From: Desertifilum tharense IPPAS B-1220
GTDB taxonomy: Bacteria; Cyanobacteriota; Cyanobacteriia; Cyanobacteriales; Desertifilaceae
Direction: 5' to 3'
Length of the DNA: 64,000 bases
NCBI RefSeq assembly: GCF_001746915.1
Contig: NZ_MJGC01000041.1
Location: forward strand, 1-64,000
Numbering within the stretch: the first letter of the stretch is position 1; every line of letters starts with the position of its first letter. Positions 27,206 through 35,905 of the stretch are shown here, one piece after another. Both the position numbers and the translations under genes were made by a program. The notes beneath the pieces were generated by a model. The model saw only the letters and a list, made by a program, of their open reading frames with translations, did no database searches and was not told where the DNA came from.

Positions 27206-28151
27206 TACGCCGACAGAGGTGTTATGGGAATTAGGGAAAGAGTTTCCCGCACAACTCCTAGAAAACCCGCTCCTACCGTTGTTGTTTCTGGAAAATCCGA
27301 GCCTTTTTGTTCCTTTAGATACGTTAGTCAATCTATTTCAATTAGAGAGGGTCCCCTGCTATTTAAAACAAGCCTTTTTGAGGCAAAATGTAGAACTTCA
27401 ACAAAGAATTGCTCAAAACTTTAATATGCCTGTTAGCTTTTTTGAGTGGCTGACACAAAGTTCAGAACCTTTAGTGAGATGGGCGATCGCACAGAATCCA
27501 TACATACCCCTCAGTACGATCGAGCAGTTAGCCCAAGATCCCGATGCAGGGGTTCGACACGCAATTGGACTTTACTCTAAGACACCTGTCAGTCTTCTTG
27601 AACAGTTAGCCCAAGATCCAGATCCAGGAGTTCGAGGGGCGATCGCAGAAAACCCAAACACGCCAGTGCATTGGCTCGAACACTTAGCACAAGATACAGA
27701 TGCACGGGTAAGAGAGGCGATCGCACGCAACCCGAACACCCCTGTACCTTGGATTGAACAACTAGCCCAAGATCCAGACGCAACTGTTCGAGTGCCGATC
27801 GCACGTAACCCCAATACGCCAGTTCATTGGCTCGAACAGTTAGCACAGGATTTCAATACGTGGGTTCGAGGGGCGATCGCACGCAACCCCAATACGCCAG
27901 TTTATTTGCTCGAACGGTTAGCACAAGATCCAGAGGCAACTGTTCGAGAAATGATCGCACACAACCGAAATACACCAGTGCATTGGCTTGAGCAGTTCGC
28001 CCAACATCCAGAGGCAGGGATTCGACGGGCGATCGCACGTAACCCAAACACCCCACTCGATACGCTCAAAAGTTTAGAGCGCGATCGCGATCCTTATATT
28101 TGCAAAGCAGCCCAGGTTAAATTGAAAGAACGATTTCCCGAACTGGCATAG
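27084..28151 (+). CDS. LRV-repeat protein 4
   Basis: The 355 residues have the cap (MAIDSQLLQQASNPHTPPEQ) and a class A spacer like protein 1 (LERVPCYLKQAFLRQNVE). Nine repeats follow, the last ending DRDPYICKAAQVKLKE. Its first ~40 codons are shared base-for-base with protein 7. It shares the class A spacer and the KTPVSLLE repeat with protein 1, so those two form one subgroup. Confidence 0.85.
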   Translation: MAIDSQLLQQASNPHTPPEQLRELAAYEDVAIRQLVVVNPNTPTEVLWELGKEFPAQLLENPLLPLLFLENPSLFVPLDTLVNLFQLERVPCYLKQAFLRQNVELQQRIAQNFNMPVSFFEWLTQSSEPLVRWAIAQNPYIPLSTIEQLAQDPDAGVRHAIGLYSKTPVSLLEQLAQDPDPGVRGAIAENPNTPVHWLEHLAQDTDARVREAIARNPNTPVPWIEQLAQDPDATVRVPIARNPNTPVHWLEQLAQDFNTWVRGAIARNPNTPVYLLERLAQDPEATVREMIAHNRNTPVHWLEQFAQHPEAGIRRAIARNPNTPLDTLKSLERDRDPYICKAAQVKLKERFPELA

Positions 28152-28159
28152 GTGCAAAG

Positions 28160-28921
28160 ATGGCGATAGATTCCCAACTGCTACAGCAAGCCAGCAACCC
28201 GCATACGCCACCCGAACAACTGCGAAAACTGGCAAATTGTGAAGATGCTACCATTCGTCAATTGGTGGTTGTGAACCCCAATACGCCAACTGAGGTGTTA
28301 TGGGAGTTAGGGAAAGAGTTTCCCGCACAACTCCTAGAAAATCCTGTCTTAGCGCTGTTATGTCTCGAAAATTTGAATTTGGTTGATGTAATTCCGATAG
28401 AGACATTAATCTGTCTATTTAACTTAGAGACAGTACCGGATTATTTAAAACAAGGTTTAATTTACGCACAAGTTCAGGTTCGAGTGGCGATCGCAAAGCA
28501 CCTAAACGCTCCAGTTCATCTGCTTGAACTCTTAGCACAAGATCCAAATCCAGAGGTTCGATGGGCGAGCGCACACAACACTAACACCCCAGTGCATTGC
28601 CTTGAACAGCTAGCACAAGATCCAGAGCCAAAAACTCGAGTCGCGATCGTATACAACACTAACACCCCAGTGCATTGCCTTGAACAGCTAGCACAAGATC
28701 CAGAGGAATGGGTTCGATGGGAGATCGCACGCAACCGAAACACCCCTGTACCTTGCCTTGAACTGTTAGCTCAAGATCCAGACAAATCAGTTCGATGGGC
28801 GATCGCACTCAACCCAAACACCCCTGTTTATTGGCTCAAAAGTTTAGAGAGCGATCGCGATCCTGACATTCGCGAAGCAGCCCAGGTTAAATTGAAAGAA
28901 CGATTTCCCGAACTGGCATAG
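28160..28921 (+). CDS. LRV-repeat protein 5
   Basis: The 253 residues have the cap, a class B spacer variant (LVDVIPIETLICLFNLETVPDYLKQ) and five repeats. Several repeats carry Cys in the variable position (PVHCLEQL, PVPCLELL). Adjacent repeats (NTNTPVHCLEQLAQDPE) are near-identical, indicating recent repeat duplication. Confidence 0.85.
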   Translation: MAIDSQLLQQASNPHTPPEQLRKLANCEDATIRQLVVVNPNTPTEVLWELGKEFPAQLLENPVLALLCLENLNLVDVIPIETLICLFNLETVPDYLKQGLIYAQVQVRVAIAKHLNAPVHLLELLAQDPNPEVRWASAHNTNTPVHCLEQLAQDPEPKTRVAIVYNTNTPVHCLEQLAQDPEEWVRWEIARNRNTPVPCLELLAQDPDKSVRWAIALNPNTPVYWLKSLESDRDPDIREAAQVKLKERFPELA

Positions 28922-28928
28922 GTGAAAA

Positions 28929-29756
28929 ATGGCGATAGATTCCCAGGTGCGACATCAAGCCAGCAACCCGAACACGCCACCCGAACAACTGCGAGAATTA
29001 GCAGCTTGTGAGGATGTCGCCATTCGTCAGTTAGTTGTTGCGAACCCCAATACGCCAACTGAGGTGTTATGGGAGTTAGGAGAAGAGTTTCCCACACAAC
29101 TCCTAGAAAATCCTGTATTACCGCTGTTGTTTCTCGAAAATATAAATTTAATTCAGGAAATTCCCCAAAAAACTTTAATCCGCCTGTTTGAAATAGAGAC
29201 AGCGCCAGATTATTTACAACAAGGATTACTCAAGGCACAAGTTGAGGTGAAAGTGGCGATCGCACAAAACCCTAACACCTCCGTGGATATTCTTGCATCT
29301 CTAGTACAAGAGCCAGAATCACAGGTTAGATACGTGCTTCCAGCTAACCCAAGGTCAAGGACTTATTGGTCTGAACTCTTAGATCTAAATCCAGAGCTAA
29401 GAATTCGACGGACACTCGCAGAAAACCCAAATACACCCGTTTATCTGCTCGAACTTTTAGCTCAAGATCCACAGGTTCGACGAGCGATCGCAGTTAACCC
29501 CAATACACCCATTCATCTGCTCGAACTCTTAGCTCAAGATCCACAGGTTCGACGAGCGATCGCACTCAACCCAAATACACCCGTTCATCTGCTCGAACTC
29601 TTAGCTCAAGATCCAGACCTAGTGGTTCGATTCGGAGTCACAGAAAACCCAAATACCCCACTTAATACTCTCAAAAGTTTAGAGAGCGATCGCGATCCTG
29701 ATGTTCGCGAAGCCGCCGAGGTTAAATTGAAAGAACGATTTTCTGAACTGGCATAG
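28929..29756 (+). CDS. LRV-repeat protein 6 (duplicate of protein 3)
   Basis: The 275 residues match protein 3 except for His9. The identical block runs past the stop codon into the start of protein 7, so the unit copied was a gene plus the next gene's beginning. Cap, class B spacer and six repeats are as in protein 3. Confidence 0.85.
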   Translation: MAIDSQVRHQASNPNTPPEQLRELAACEDVAIRQLVVANPNTPTEVLWELGEEFPTQLLENPVLPLLFLENINLIQEIPQKTLIRLFEIETAPDYLQQGLLKAQVEVKVAIAQNPNTSVDILASLVQEPESQVRYVLPANPRSRTYWSELLDLNPELRIRRTLAENPNTPVYLLELLAQDPQVRRAIAVNPNTPIHLLELLAQDPQVRRAIALNPNTPVHLLELLAQDPDLVVRFGVTENPNTPLNTLKSLESDRDPDVREAAEVKLKERFSELA

Positions 29757-29886
29757 GTGCAAAAATGGCGATAGATTCCCAACTGCTACAGCAAGCCAGC
29801 AACCCGCATACGCCACCGGAACAACTGCGAGAATTGGCAGCTTATGAGGATGTCGCCATTCGTCAGTTAGTTGTTGTGAACCCCAA
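28956..29886 (+). repeat. 931-bp duplicated block, copy 2
   Basis: Second copy of the block at 26275-27205, offset by 2681 bp. It covers most of LRV gene 6 and the beginning of gene 7. Confidence 0.9.
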
Positions 29887-30481
29887 CACGCCAACTGAGG
29901 TGTTATGGGAGTTAGGGAAAGAGTTTCCCGCACCACTCCTAGAAAATCCTGTCTTAGCACTGTTATGTCTCGAAAATCTGAATTTAGTTGATGTAATACC
30001 GATAGAGACATTAATCTGTCTATTGAACTTAGAGACAGTACCGGATTATTTAAAACAAGGTTTAATTCACGCACAAGTTGAGGTTCGACGGGCGATCGCA
30101 AAAAACCTAAATACCCCAGTGCATTGCCTTGAACACTTAGTACAAGATCCAGAGCCAAAAGTTCGAGTCGCGATCGTATACAACACTAACACCCCAGTGC
30201 ATTGCCTTGAACAGCTAGCACAAGATCCAGAGGAATGGGTTCGATGGGAGATCGCACGCAATCTACACACCCCAGTACCTTGCCTTGAACTGTTAGCTCA
30301 AGATCCAGACAAATCAGTTCGATGGGCGATCGCATACAACACTAACACCCCACTCGATACGCTCAAACGTTTAGAGAGCGATCGCGATCGCGCCATTGCT
30401 AATCAAGCCCAATACGCTCAAACGTTTAGAGAGCGATCGCGATCCTTATATTTGCAAAACAGCCCAAACAAAATTAAATAA
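29765..30481 (+). CDS. LRV-repeat protein 7, chimeric and C-terminally frameshifted
   Basis: The 238 residues join a cap identical to protein 4 to a spacer and repeats like protein 5 (LVDVIPIETLICLLNLETVPDYLKQ, VHCLEHL, EEWVRWE). Four repeats are present. A 55-bp insertion near 30360-30415 creates a direct repeat and shifts the frame. The native ending (PYIC, then KTAQTKLNKRIEQA) is now read out of frame and would have stopped at 30498-30500, just before the MoxR gene. The present tail, FRERSRSLYLQNSPNKIK, is aberrant. It may still fold, since the repeats precede the lesion. Confidence 0.75.
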   Translation: MAIDSQLLQQASNPHTPPEQLRELAAYEDVAIRQLVVVNPNTPTEVLWELGKEFPAPLLENPVLALLCLENLNLVDVIPIETLICLLNLETVPDYLKQGLIHAQVEVRRAIAKNLNTPVHCLEHLVQDPEPKVRVAIVYNTNTPVHCLEQLAQDPEEWVRWEIARNLHTPVPCLELLAQDPDKSVRWAIAYNTNTPLDTLKRLESDRDRAIANQAQYAQTFRERSRSLYLQNSPNKIK

Positions 30482-30512
30482 ACGCATAGAACAAGCCTAA
30501 TTTCAGCACCCC

Positions 30513-31514
30513 ATGACCCCCACCGCCTTAAAAACCTATCTGAATAACCTGGTGAGCAAAAACCTTAAAATCAGCACCATGATTTGGGGGCCTCCGGGGA
30601 TTGGAAAATCGAGCATTGTGGCACAAATTGCCCGCCGCCATCAAATGGACTTTATCGACGTGCGCCTCTCCCAACTCGCCCCCACAGACTTGCGCGGACT
30701 CCCGGTAGCTGAGGAAGGGATTTCTAAATGGTATCCGCCAGAATTTCTCCCCCGCACGGGTAAAGGTATCCTGTTTCTCGATGAATTGAATATGGCACCC
30801 CCCGCCATGCAGGGAATGGCGCAACAATTGATTTTAGACCGGAAAGTCGGTAGCTACGAAGTCCCGCCCGATTGGTTTGTCTGGGCCGCCGGAAACCGCA
30901 AAGAAGACCGCGCCGCCGTCTTTGATATGCCTTCCCCCCTGGCGAACCGCTTTTTACACCTGCAAGTTATCCCCGACTTTGACAGCTTCAAAACCTACGC
31001 CCTCGCCACCAAAATTCACGAACAAATTATCGCTTTTCTCTCCTATCGCACCACCCTATTGCACAAACTCGACCCCCAACAACCCGCTTGGCCTTCTCCC
31101 CGTTCCTGGGAAATGGCCAGCCATTTGCACTATGCTGGTTTAGAGATTGCCCCGGCTATTGGCGAAGAAACCACCGCCGAATTTACCGCCTATATTCAAC
31201 TGTATGAAAACTTACCGGATCTAGGACGCATTCTTAAAGGTTTAGATCGTTCTCTCCCCTTCCCTCAAGAACCTTCTGTGCGTTACGCCACTACTATTGG
31301 ACTGGCGGTTCGCGCCGAAGATGCCACCCAAGGCTACAATGCCTTTACCTGGTTGAGTGATGTAGCAACTGCTGAATGGATACAACTGTTTGCGGTTGAT
31401 TTATTCCGCAGCCTGCGAACCAAGGGGCAAATGGGTGCATTGGCGCAACTGGTTCAAAAAGATACCCGCCTGCAAGGTTTCCTCAAGGATTTTCAAGGCT
31501 TAGTGGCGCTATGA
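30513..31514 (+). CDS. MoxR-type AAA+ ATPase
   Basis: The 333-residue ATPase has Walker A GPPGIGKSS (26-34), Walker B ILFLDELNMAP (86-96), a sensor-1 region WAAGNRKED and an arginine-finger-like LANRFLH stretch. MoxR ATPases work as chaperone-like remodellers with VWA-domain partners. The partner gene overlaps it by 4 bp (ATGA) and the LRV array leads into it without a terminator. The likely role is remodelling or loading of LRV proteins or their targets (inference). Confidence 0.9.
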   Translation: MTPTALKTYLNNLVSKNLKISTMIWGPPGIGKSSIVAQIARRHQMDFIDVRLSQLAPTDLRGLPVAEEGISKWYPPEFLPRTGKGILFLDELNMAPPAMQGMAQQLILDRKVGSYEVPPDWFVWAAGNRKEDRAAVFDMPSPLANRFLHLQVIPDFDSFKTYALATKIHEQIIAFLSYRTTLLHKLDPQQPAWPSPRSWEMASHLHYAGLEIAPAIGEETTAEFTAYIQLYENLPDLGRILKGLDRSLPFPQEPSVRYATTIGLAVRAEDATQGYNAFTWLSDVATAEWIQLFAVDLFRSLRTKGQMGALAQLVQKDTRLQGFLKDFQGLVAL

Positions 31515-32638
31515 GTTTGACAGCGGATATTGAAAAAACGATTAGCGCTTCGGTGTTGCGGGTGCGGATGAGATGTCCTTTTTTTGCCACCTTAGCCCTA
31601 TTTACCAATTTCCACACTACCCACACTCACCCCACAGCCGCAACGGATGGGAAGAATATTTATTTTAATCCTGAGTTTGTTCGTTCCTTGTCTTCTCCGC
31701 AGGTGGATGGGGTGTTACTCCACGAAGTTTTACACGCCGCTTTGCTGCATGTGGTGCGCCGAGGCACGCGGGAACCCCTATTATGGAATATTGCTGCGGA
31801 TATTGTGGTCAATGGTGCGATCGCAGAACAGAAGTGTTTTGAATTGCCAGAAGGAACTATCCGCGATCCTGAATTAGAGCATCTCAGCGTTGAAGAAGTC
31901 TACGAAATTTTACTCCCCCACGCCGAACGCTATGTTCTCGATGAAAGCGCTTGTGACTTACTCGATATCTCCCCTGGCGATAGCCTCAGCGAGTCTAGCC
32001 GCAAGGTGCTTGAAACCTATTGGCGCAATGCCGTCCAGAGGGCGATCGCGATCGCTCGTGCTAGCCAACAGGGTAACATCCCCGCAGGCTTGTGGCGAGA
32101 ACTCGGAAGCCTCACCCAAGCCCAACTCGACTGGCGTTCCTATCTCTGGCGCTATCTGGTGAAAACACCGAATGATTTTACGGGGTTTGACCGTCGTTTT
32201 ATCGGCAGAGGCTTATATTTAGAAGCATTAGAAGGCGAAACGGTGCAAGTATTTGTTGCAGTGGATACTAGCGGCTCAATTTGCGACGCTCAAATGCGCC
32301 TATTTTTAAGTGAAGTTCGCGGTATTCTCCAGTCCTATCCTCACCTGAAATGCGAACTCTACTATGTAGATGCCGAAGCTTATGGCCCTTATTCTCTAGA
32401 AGGCGAAACCACAATTCCTCAACCCGTTGGCGGCGGCGGAACCTCCTTTATTCCCTTCTTTGAAAAAGTCAACGCCCAACTAGACTGGCATTCTACCCAA
32501 ATCTGCGTTTATCTCACCGATGGTTATGGTGATTTTCCCTCACCCCCCCCAGAAATTCCCGTTCTCTGGGTTGTCACACCTGGCGGGTTAGCACTAGAAG
32601 CATTTCCCTTTGGAGAAACTGTCCGATTATTGTCCTAA
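31511..32638 (+). CDS. DUF2201 protein: HExxH metallopeptidase-like domain plus VWA-like domain
   Basis: The 375-residue protein has two parts. The N-terminal DUF2201_N domain carries HEVLHAALLH at residues 71-80, an HExxHxxxxH zinc pattern. The C-terminal VWA-like domain carries a MIDAS motif DTSGS at 252-256 and a later YLTDGYGD. Such proteins regularly pair with MoxR ATPases. Translational overlap with the MoxR gene indicates a complex. Whether the peptidase-like domain is catalytic is unknown, but the zinc ligands are intact. Confidence 0.9.
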   Translation: MSLTADIEKTISASVLRVRMRCPFFATLALFTNFHTTHTHPTAATDGKNIYFNPEFVRSLSSPQVDGVLLHEVLHAALLHVVRRGTREPLLWNIAADIVVNGAIAEQKCFELPEGTIRDPELEHLSVEEVYEILLPHAERYVLDESACDLLDISPGDSLSESSRKVLETYWRNAVQRAIAIARASQQGNIPAGLWRELGSLTQAQLDWRSYLWRYLVKTPNDFTGFDRRFIGRGLYLEALEGETVQVFVAVDTSGSICDAQMRLFLSEVRGILQSYPHLKCELYYVDAEAYGPYSLEGETTIPQPVGGGGTSFIPFFEKVNAQLDWHSTQICVYLTDGYGDFPSPPPEIPVLWVVTPGGLALEAFPFGETVRLLS

Positions 32639-32734
32639 TCTTGGCGGCTACAGTTCTATAAAATAGAATTCAGTTAGTCTTGAGTAGAATCTCTATCAAA
32701 CTGAGACTGCAATACGCTTTGGCTTAATACAGCA

Positions 32735-33199
32735 ATGTCTAAATTTACTAAGCTCTACGAAGTAGACTTTTATGCCTGGACTATTGAACAAGCTAAATTC
32801 CTTAAGGAAGGAAAGTGGGATGGCTTAGATATCTCAAATTTGGTAGAAGAAATTGAATCATTGGGAAAACAACAAAGACAGGAGTTGAGAAACCGCTTAG
32901 GGACTTTATTAGGACATCTTCTGAAATGGGAATTTCAGTCCAGTCATCGCTCTAAAAGCTGGTTTGCAACTCTTCGAGAACAGCGTCGGCGAATTCTAGA
33001 ACTTTTGGAAGAAAGTCCTAGTTTAAAGCCCTATTTGCCGGAAAGCTTAGAAAAAGCATATCAAGATGCGCTAGACTTGGCCGTTCGCGAAACCCCTTTG
33101 AACTACAAAGATTTTCCCCAAACCTGTCCTTATGCGATCGCGCAAATATTAGATTCTGCTTTCTTTCCTGGAGAACTGCTTGAATCCGATCCCAGTTAG
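32735..33199 (+). CDS. DUF29 family protein
   Basis: The 154 residues show the DUF29 pattern: LYEVDFYAWTIEQAKFLKEG, NLVEEIESLGKQQRQEL, a helical body with LLKWEFQ, and a closing PYAIAQIL, then FFPG. This family is very frequent in cyanobacteria and of unknown function. It lies about 100 bp downstream of the DUF2201 gene with its own leader, so it is probably not part of the LRV operon. Confidence 0.9.
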   Translation: MSKFTKLYEVDFYAWTIEQAKFLKEGKWDGLDISNLVEEIESLGKQQRQELRNRLGTLLGHLLKWEFQSSHRSKSWFATLREQRRRILELLEESPSLKPYLPESLEKAYQDALDLAVRETPLNYKDFPQTCPYAIAQILDSAFFPGELLESDPS

Positions 33200-33477
33200 A
33201 GCGATCGACCCCAATAACTATTCAAAATAAAGGCGTCAATTTTTGGCTTTCTTGCTTTTTTCTAGAGAGCGTGCTTAAATAACAGAATAGCCCACCCGCT
33301 TGTCTAAAGTACGCCAAGTATTTAGACCTATCAAAATCACAAAAAACGGGGATAACTTTAGGGAAACTTATGAGTCCTAAAAGTTATTCAAACCTTTCCG
33401 TTGTAATATTTTGCTTCTTTTCCTTCATACTGGAAAGATATACAAAAAACTTTTCAGATTGTTTGAAGGAGATGGCT

Positions 33478-33579
33478 ATGAGTTTATTTGATTGTGCTGT
33501 GATGACCCTGGTGTGTGCAGCAATTTGCGTCTGTTTCCCGCGCTTGCTGGCATTCTTGAGTTCTTCAACCTCCGTTTAG
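33478..33579 (+). CDS. 33-residue single-helix membrane peptide
   Basis: The frame MSLFDCAVMTLVCAAICVCF and onward is one hydrophobic helix with three cysteines, then a short polar tail. An AAGGAG site lies 6-7 bp before ATG 33478, an ideal spacing, which favours this start over the in-frame ATG at 33472 or a longer frame from 33370. A strong hairpin terminator follows. The size resembles small thylakoid complex subunits, but I cannot match it to any. Confidence 0.5.
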   Translation: MSLFDCAVMTLVCAAICVCFPRLLAFLSSSTSV

Positions 33580-33631
33580 CAGAACTCTGGTTAAACGCCG
33601 CTTGAATATTTCTAAAATTTAATAAGGTTTC

Positions 33632-33667
33632 AATAGCACCAGCGGTTAGCGTCCGCCTGGTGCTATT
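33632..33667. terminator. Bidirectional hairpin terminator
   Basis: AATAGCACCAG (33632-33642) and CTGGTGCTATT (33657-33667) form a perfect 11-bp stem with a 14-nt loop. It lies between the small peptide gene (plus) and the convergent HerA gene (minus). Confidence 0.7.
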
Positions 33668-33682
33668 TAGCGAGATGGGGCG

Positions 33683-35365
33683 TTATTCGATACTGCGACC
33701 GTTAACAGTTTGCGATCGCCCCCGCCCGACTAACGGTGCAGCCTCAGCCTCCCGTTGTTCTAGCTGATGGGTCTGAAAATAACCCTGCCATAACATCGGC
33801 GCATTTAGCGTATCTCCCCCATGCTGAGTTAACCGCTTGCGAACCTGACACAACACAGGCGTATTCACACAAGCCCCAGAAATAATCACCTGTCCCTTCG
33901 TGAGGGCGGGTAACTCCTTTAATAAGTCGCGTCCGGCAGCTTCCACCCCATGTTTCAAGCTATCTTGATCGACAGGGTTAATAATCCGCATCAAAAACTG
34001 ACTCATACATTGCGATAGGACATCCGAGTCTAGCTTTCCGGGGCGTTGGGTAATTAGTCCCACCCCTAAACCAAACTTGCGTCCTTCACTGAGGATCGTG
34101 CGTAACACCGCCTTACAGCGGGAAGGATCGTGGGCGGGGGCGAAACGATGCGCCTCTTCTAGCAAAATAAACACGGGAAAGGGTAAGTAATTTTCATCCC
34201 CAGGCGAAATCTTCTCCTTTTGGGTATTAATCCGGGCGTGGTAGGCTTGGCGCAGGATCGCCGCACAGATGACTTGCTGTTCCTCTTGGCTAATTTCGTT
34301 CATCTGAAATACCGTCACTTGTCCCGGTTCAAACAAATCTCTAGGCGCAAGGTGGTGGAGGGCGTGGAAGTAGGGGGAATGCTTGAGTTTCTCTAACTTC
34401 CACTCAATGGCGGGGGCGGACGATCCGAGTTTTTCGTTTCCTTCCTCATCCACCTGACGATCTGCGTCGTGGACTTCTTGGATCAGATCCTCAATATCCC
34501 AGCGGTGTTCGAGGTTGGTTCGCTTCTTGAGGCTGATAAACGCCTTATGCAAAATCGCCTGTTGGCGATCGCTCATTTGGGGCAACAAGGTCTGAATATC
34601 ATAATAATCCAGGGAAGACATGCGAATCCTAACGCGATCCGGCGTCAGCACCTTGACTCGCGGCGCATACCCATCCTGGGATTGAAACGCGGGATGACCT
34701 TGAATTTCGGCTAACGTGCCATATTCGCCATGCGGGTCAAAAATCAACACCGGGGCGCGGTTGTAGGGTAAAAGCAACTCTTCAATCAAAACCCCGGCGG
34801 TGTAGGATTTTCCCGAACCCGTTCCCGCCAAGATCGCCAAATGCGTACTCACAATTTCTTTAACGTCGAGAACCACCGGAACCGCCCCGCCCTTACGTAA
34901 TAATACGGAACCAATATTGGCGCTACCGACTTCGCCCGGTTGCTTGCGACAGAGAATTTGCCGCAAACTCTCATCGCTAGCGAGGGCGACCTTTGTCCCC
35001 GGATCGGGAATGCGGCGCGGATTCACAAAGCCCAAAGCGGGATGAAAATAGCCGATAATATCAACCGTAACTTCATAAAGTTCGGGATTTTCGTACGTGA
35101 AACCCACAAATGCCGCGATCGCTTCTGGACTAATTTCCGGATCGGCGAACATGCGATCGGGCAAATGGTCAATCAATCTTAGGGCAGAGATTTTGCCGAG
35201 AATTTCCTGAGAAGTATTGCCATCTATCCCCGAATAATAGACAAATTCACCAATTCTCACCTGACGATTATCTGAGGTAATAAACACATACTGGTTCCCC
35301 GTTTCGCCAGGGCCTTTTACAGTACCAATAATATTGCGGACAACAAGGGGTGATTGGGCGGTCAT
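33683..35365 (-). CDS. HerA/DUF87-type ATPase
   Basis: Hexameric HerA-FtsK superfamily ATPase, about 560 residues from Met at 35365; the frame is open to 35431, but the extra 22 residues look non-family. It has an N-terminal HAS-like beta-barrel domain (GTVKGPGETGNQYVFITS). Walker A LAGTGSGKSYTAGV lies near residue 180 and Walker B VFILLEEAHRFAP in the second half, with a conserved GLITQRPGKLD. HerA proteins act in DNA translocation and end resection, often with a NurA nuclease. No nurA gene is adjacent. Confidence 0.85.
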   Translation of the reverse strand: MTAQSPLVVRNIIGTVKGPGETGNQYVFITSDNRQVRIGEFVYYSGIDGNTSQEILGKISALRLIDHLPDRMFADPEISPEAIAAFVGFTYENPELYEVTVDIIGYFHPALGFVNPRRIPDPGTKVALASDESLRQILCRKQPGEVGSANIGSVLLRKGGAVPVVLDVKEIVSTHLAILAGTGSGKSYTAGVLIEELLLPYNRAPVLIFDPHGEYGTLAEIQGHPAFQSQDGYAPRVKVLTPDRVRIRMSSLDYYDIQTLLPQMSDRQQAILHKAFISLKKRTNLEHRWDIEDLIQEVHDADRQVDEEGNEKLGSSAPAIEWKLEKLKHSPYFHALHHLAPRDLFEPGQVTVFQMNEISQEEQQVICAAILRQAYHARINTQKEKISPGDENYLPFPVFILLEEAHRFAPAHDPSRCKAVLRTILSEGRKFGLGVGLITQRPGKLDSDVLSQCMSQFLMRIINPVDQDSLKHGVEAAGRDLLKELPALTKGQVIISGACVNTPVLCQVRKRLTQHGGDTLNAPMLWQGYFQTHQLEQREAEAAPLVGRGRSQTVNGRSIE

Positions 35366-35431
35366 AACATTTGGAAGTAGCCAGAAATGAATCGAGAGTC
35401 TAACGCTACGAGTACGAACTAGCGTAACCAC

Positions 35432-35905
35432 AGGAGAGCGCGATCGCAGCTCCTGTTTTTAGTAGCATCGTTCAAATAACTGATGTAGTAAGCGATCGAG
35501 CCTAAATTGACTTTGAACCTAGGGAAAGCAGTCCATTCGCCAAACCAAGAGATTTGGGAACTGAAGGCTTTGCCTCTCAATTTACTCAATTTGTTATCCT
35601 CCCCATCTCCCTCTATAAGTTTGAGCTAAATTTCATTCAAAGCCGCAGAATCATCATTGAGCCTTGAGGATTTTACGGATACCCTAAACAGTTCAGCAGT
35701 GTAATAGTAATAGCAAGCTGGGTTTTGTCCTCAAAGCCAGGGTTTGTGATTTTTCATTCAATTTGTCTTAAGTTTAACAATTGCATGTGTCAAAACTATC
35801 TGGATTGGGAATGCTAGATGCAGATCGGGATCTCTCTATGAATTACCAAAGCAAATTTGAGGCGTTGAGTGAGATTGCGTCCATCTGCGACCAGCCAGGG
35901 ATAGC
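35432..35905. other. Intergenic region, no gene supported
   Basis: Divergent promoter region between the HerA gene and the GAF histidine kinase. A plus-strand frame at 35781-36026 overlaps the kinase start and shows no protein-like features. No clear promoter or operator motif is recognised. Confidence 0.45.

Noticed and set aside
24143..30481. CRISPR array or minisatellite as explanation of the periodic 78-bp signal
   Set aside because: The repeats are in-frame coding LRV units with codon-level divergence; there are no spacers or palindromic direct repeats of CRISPR type.
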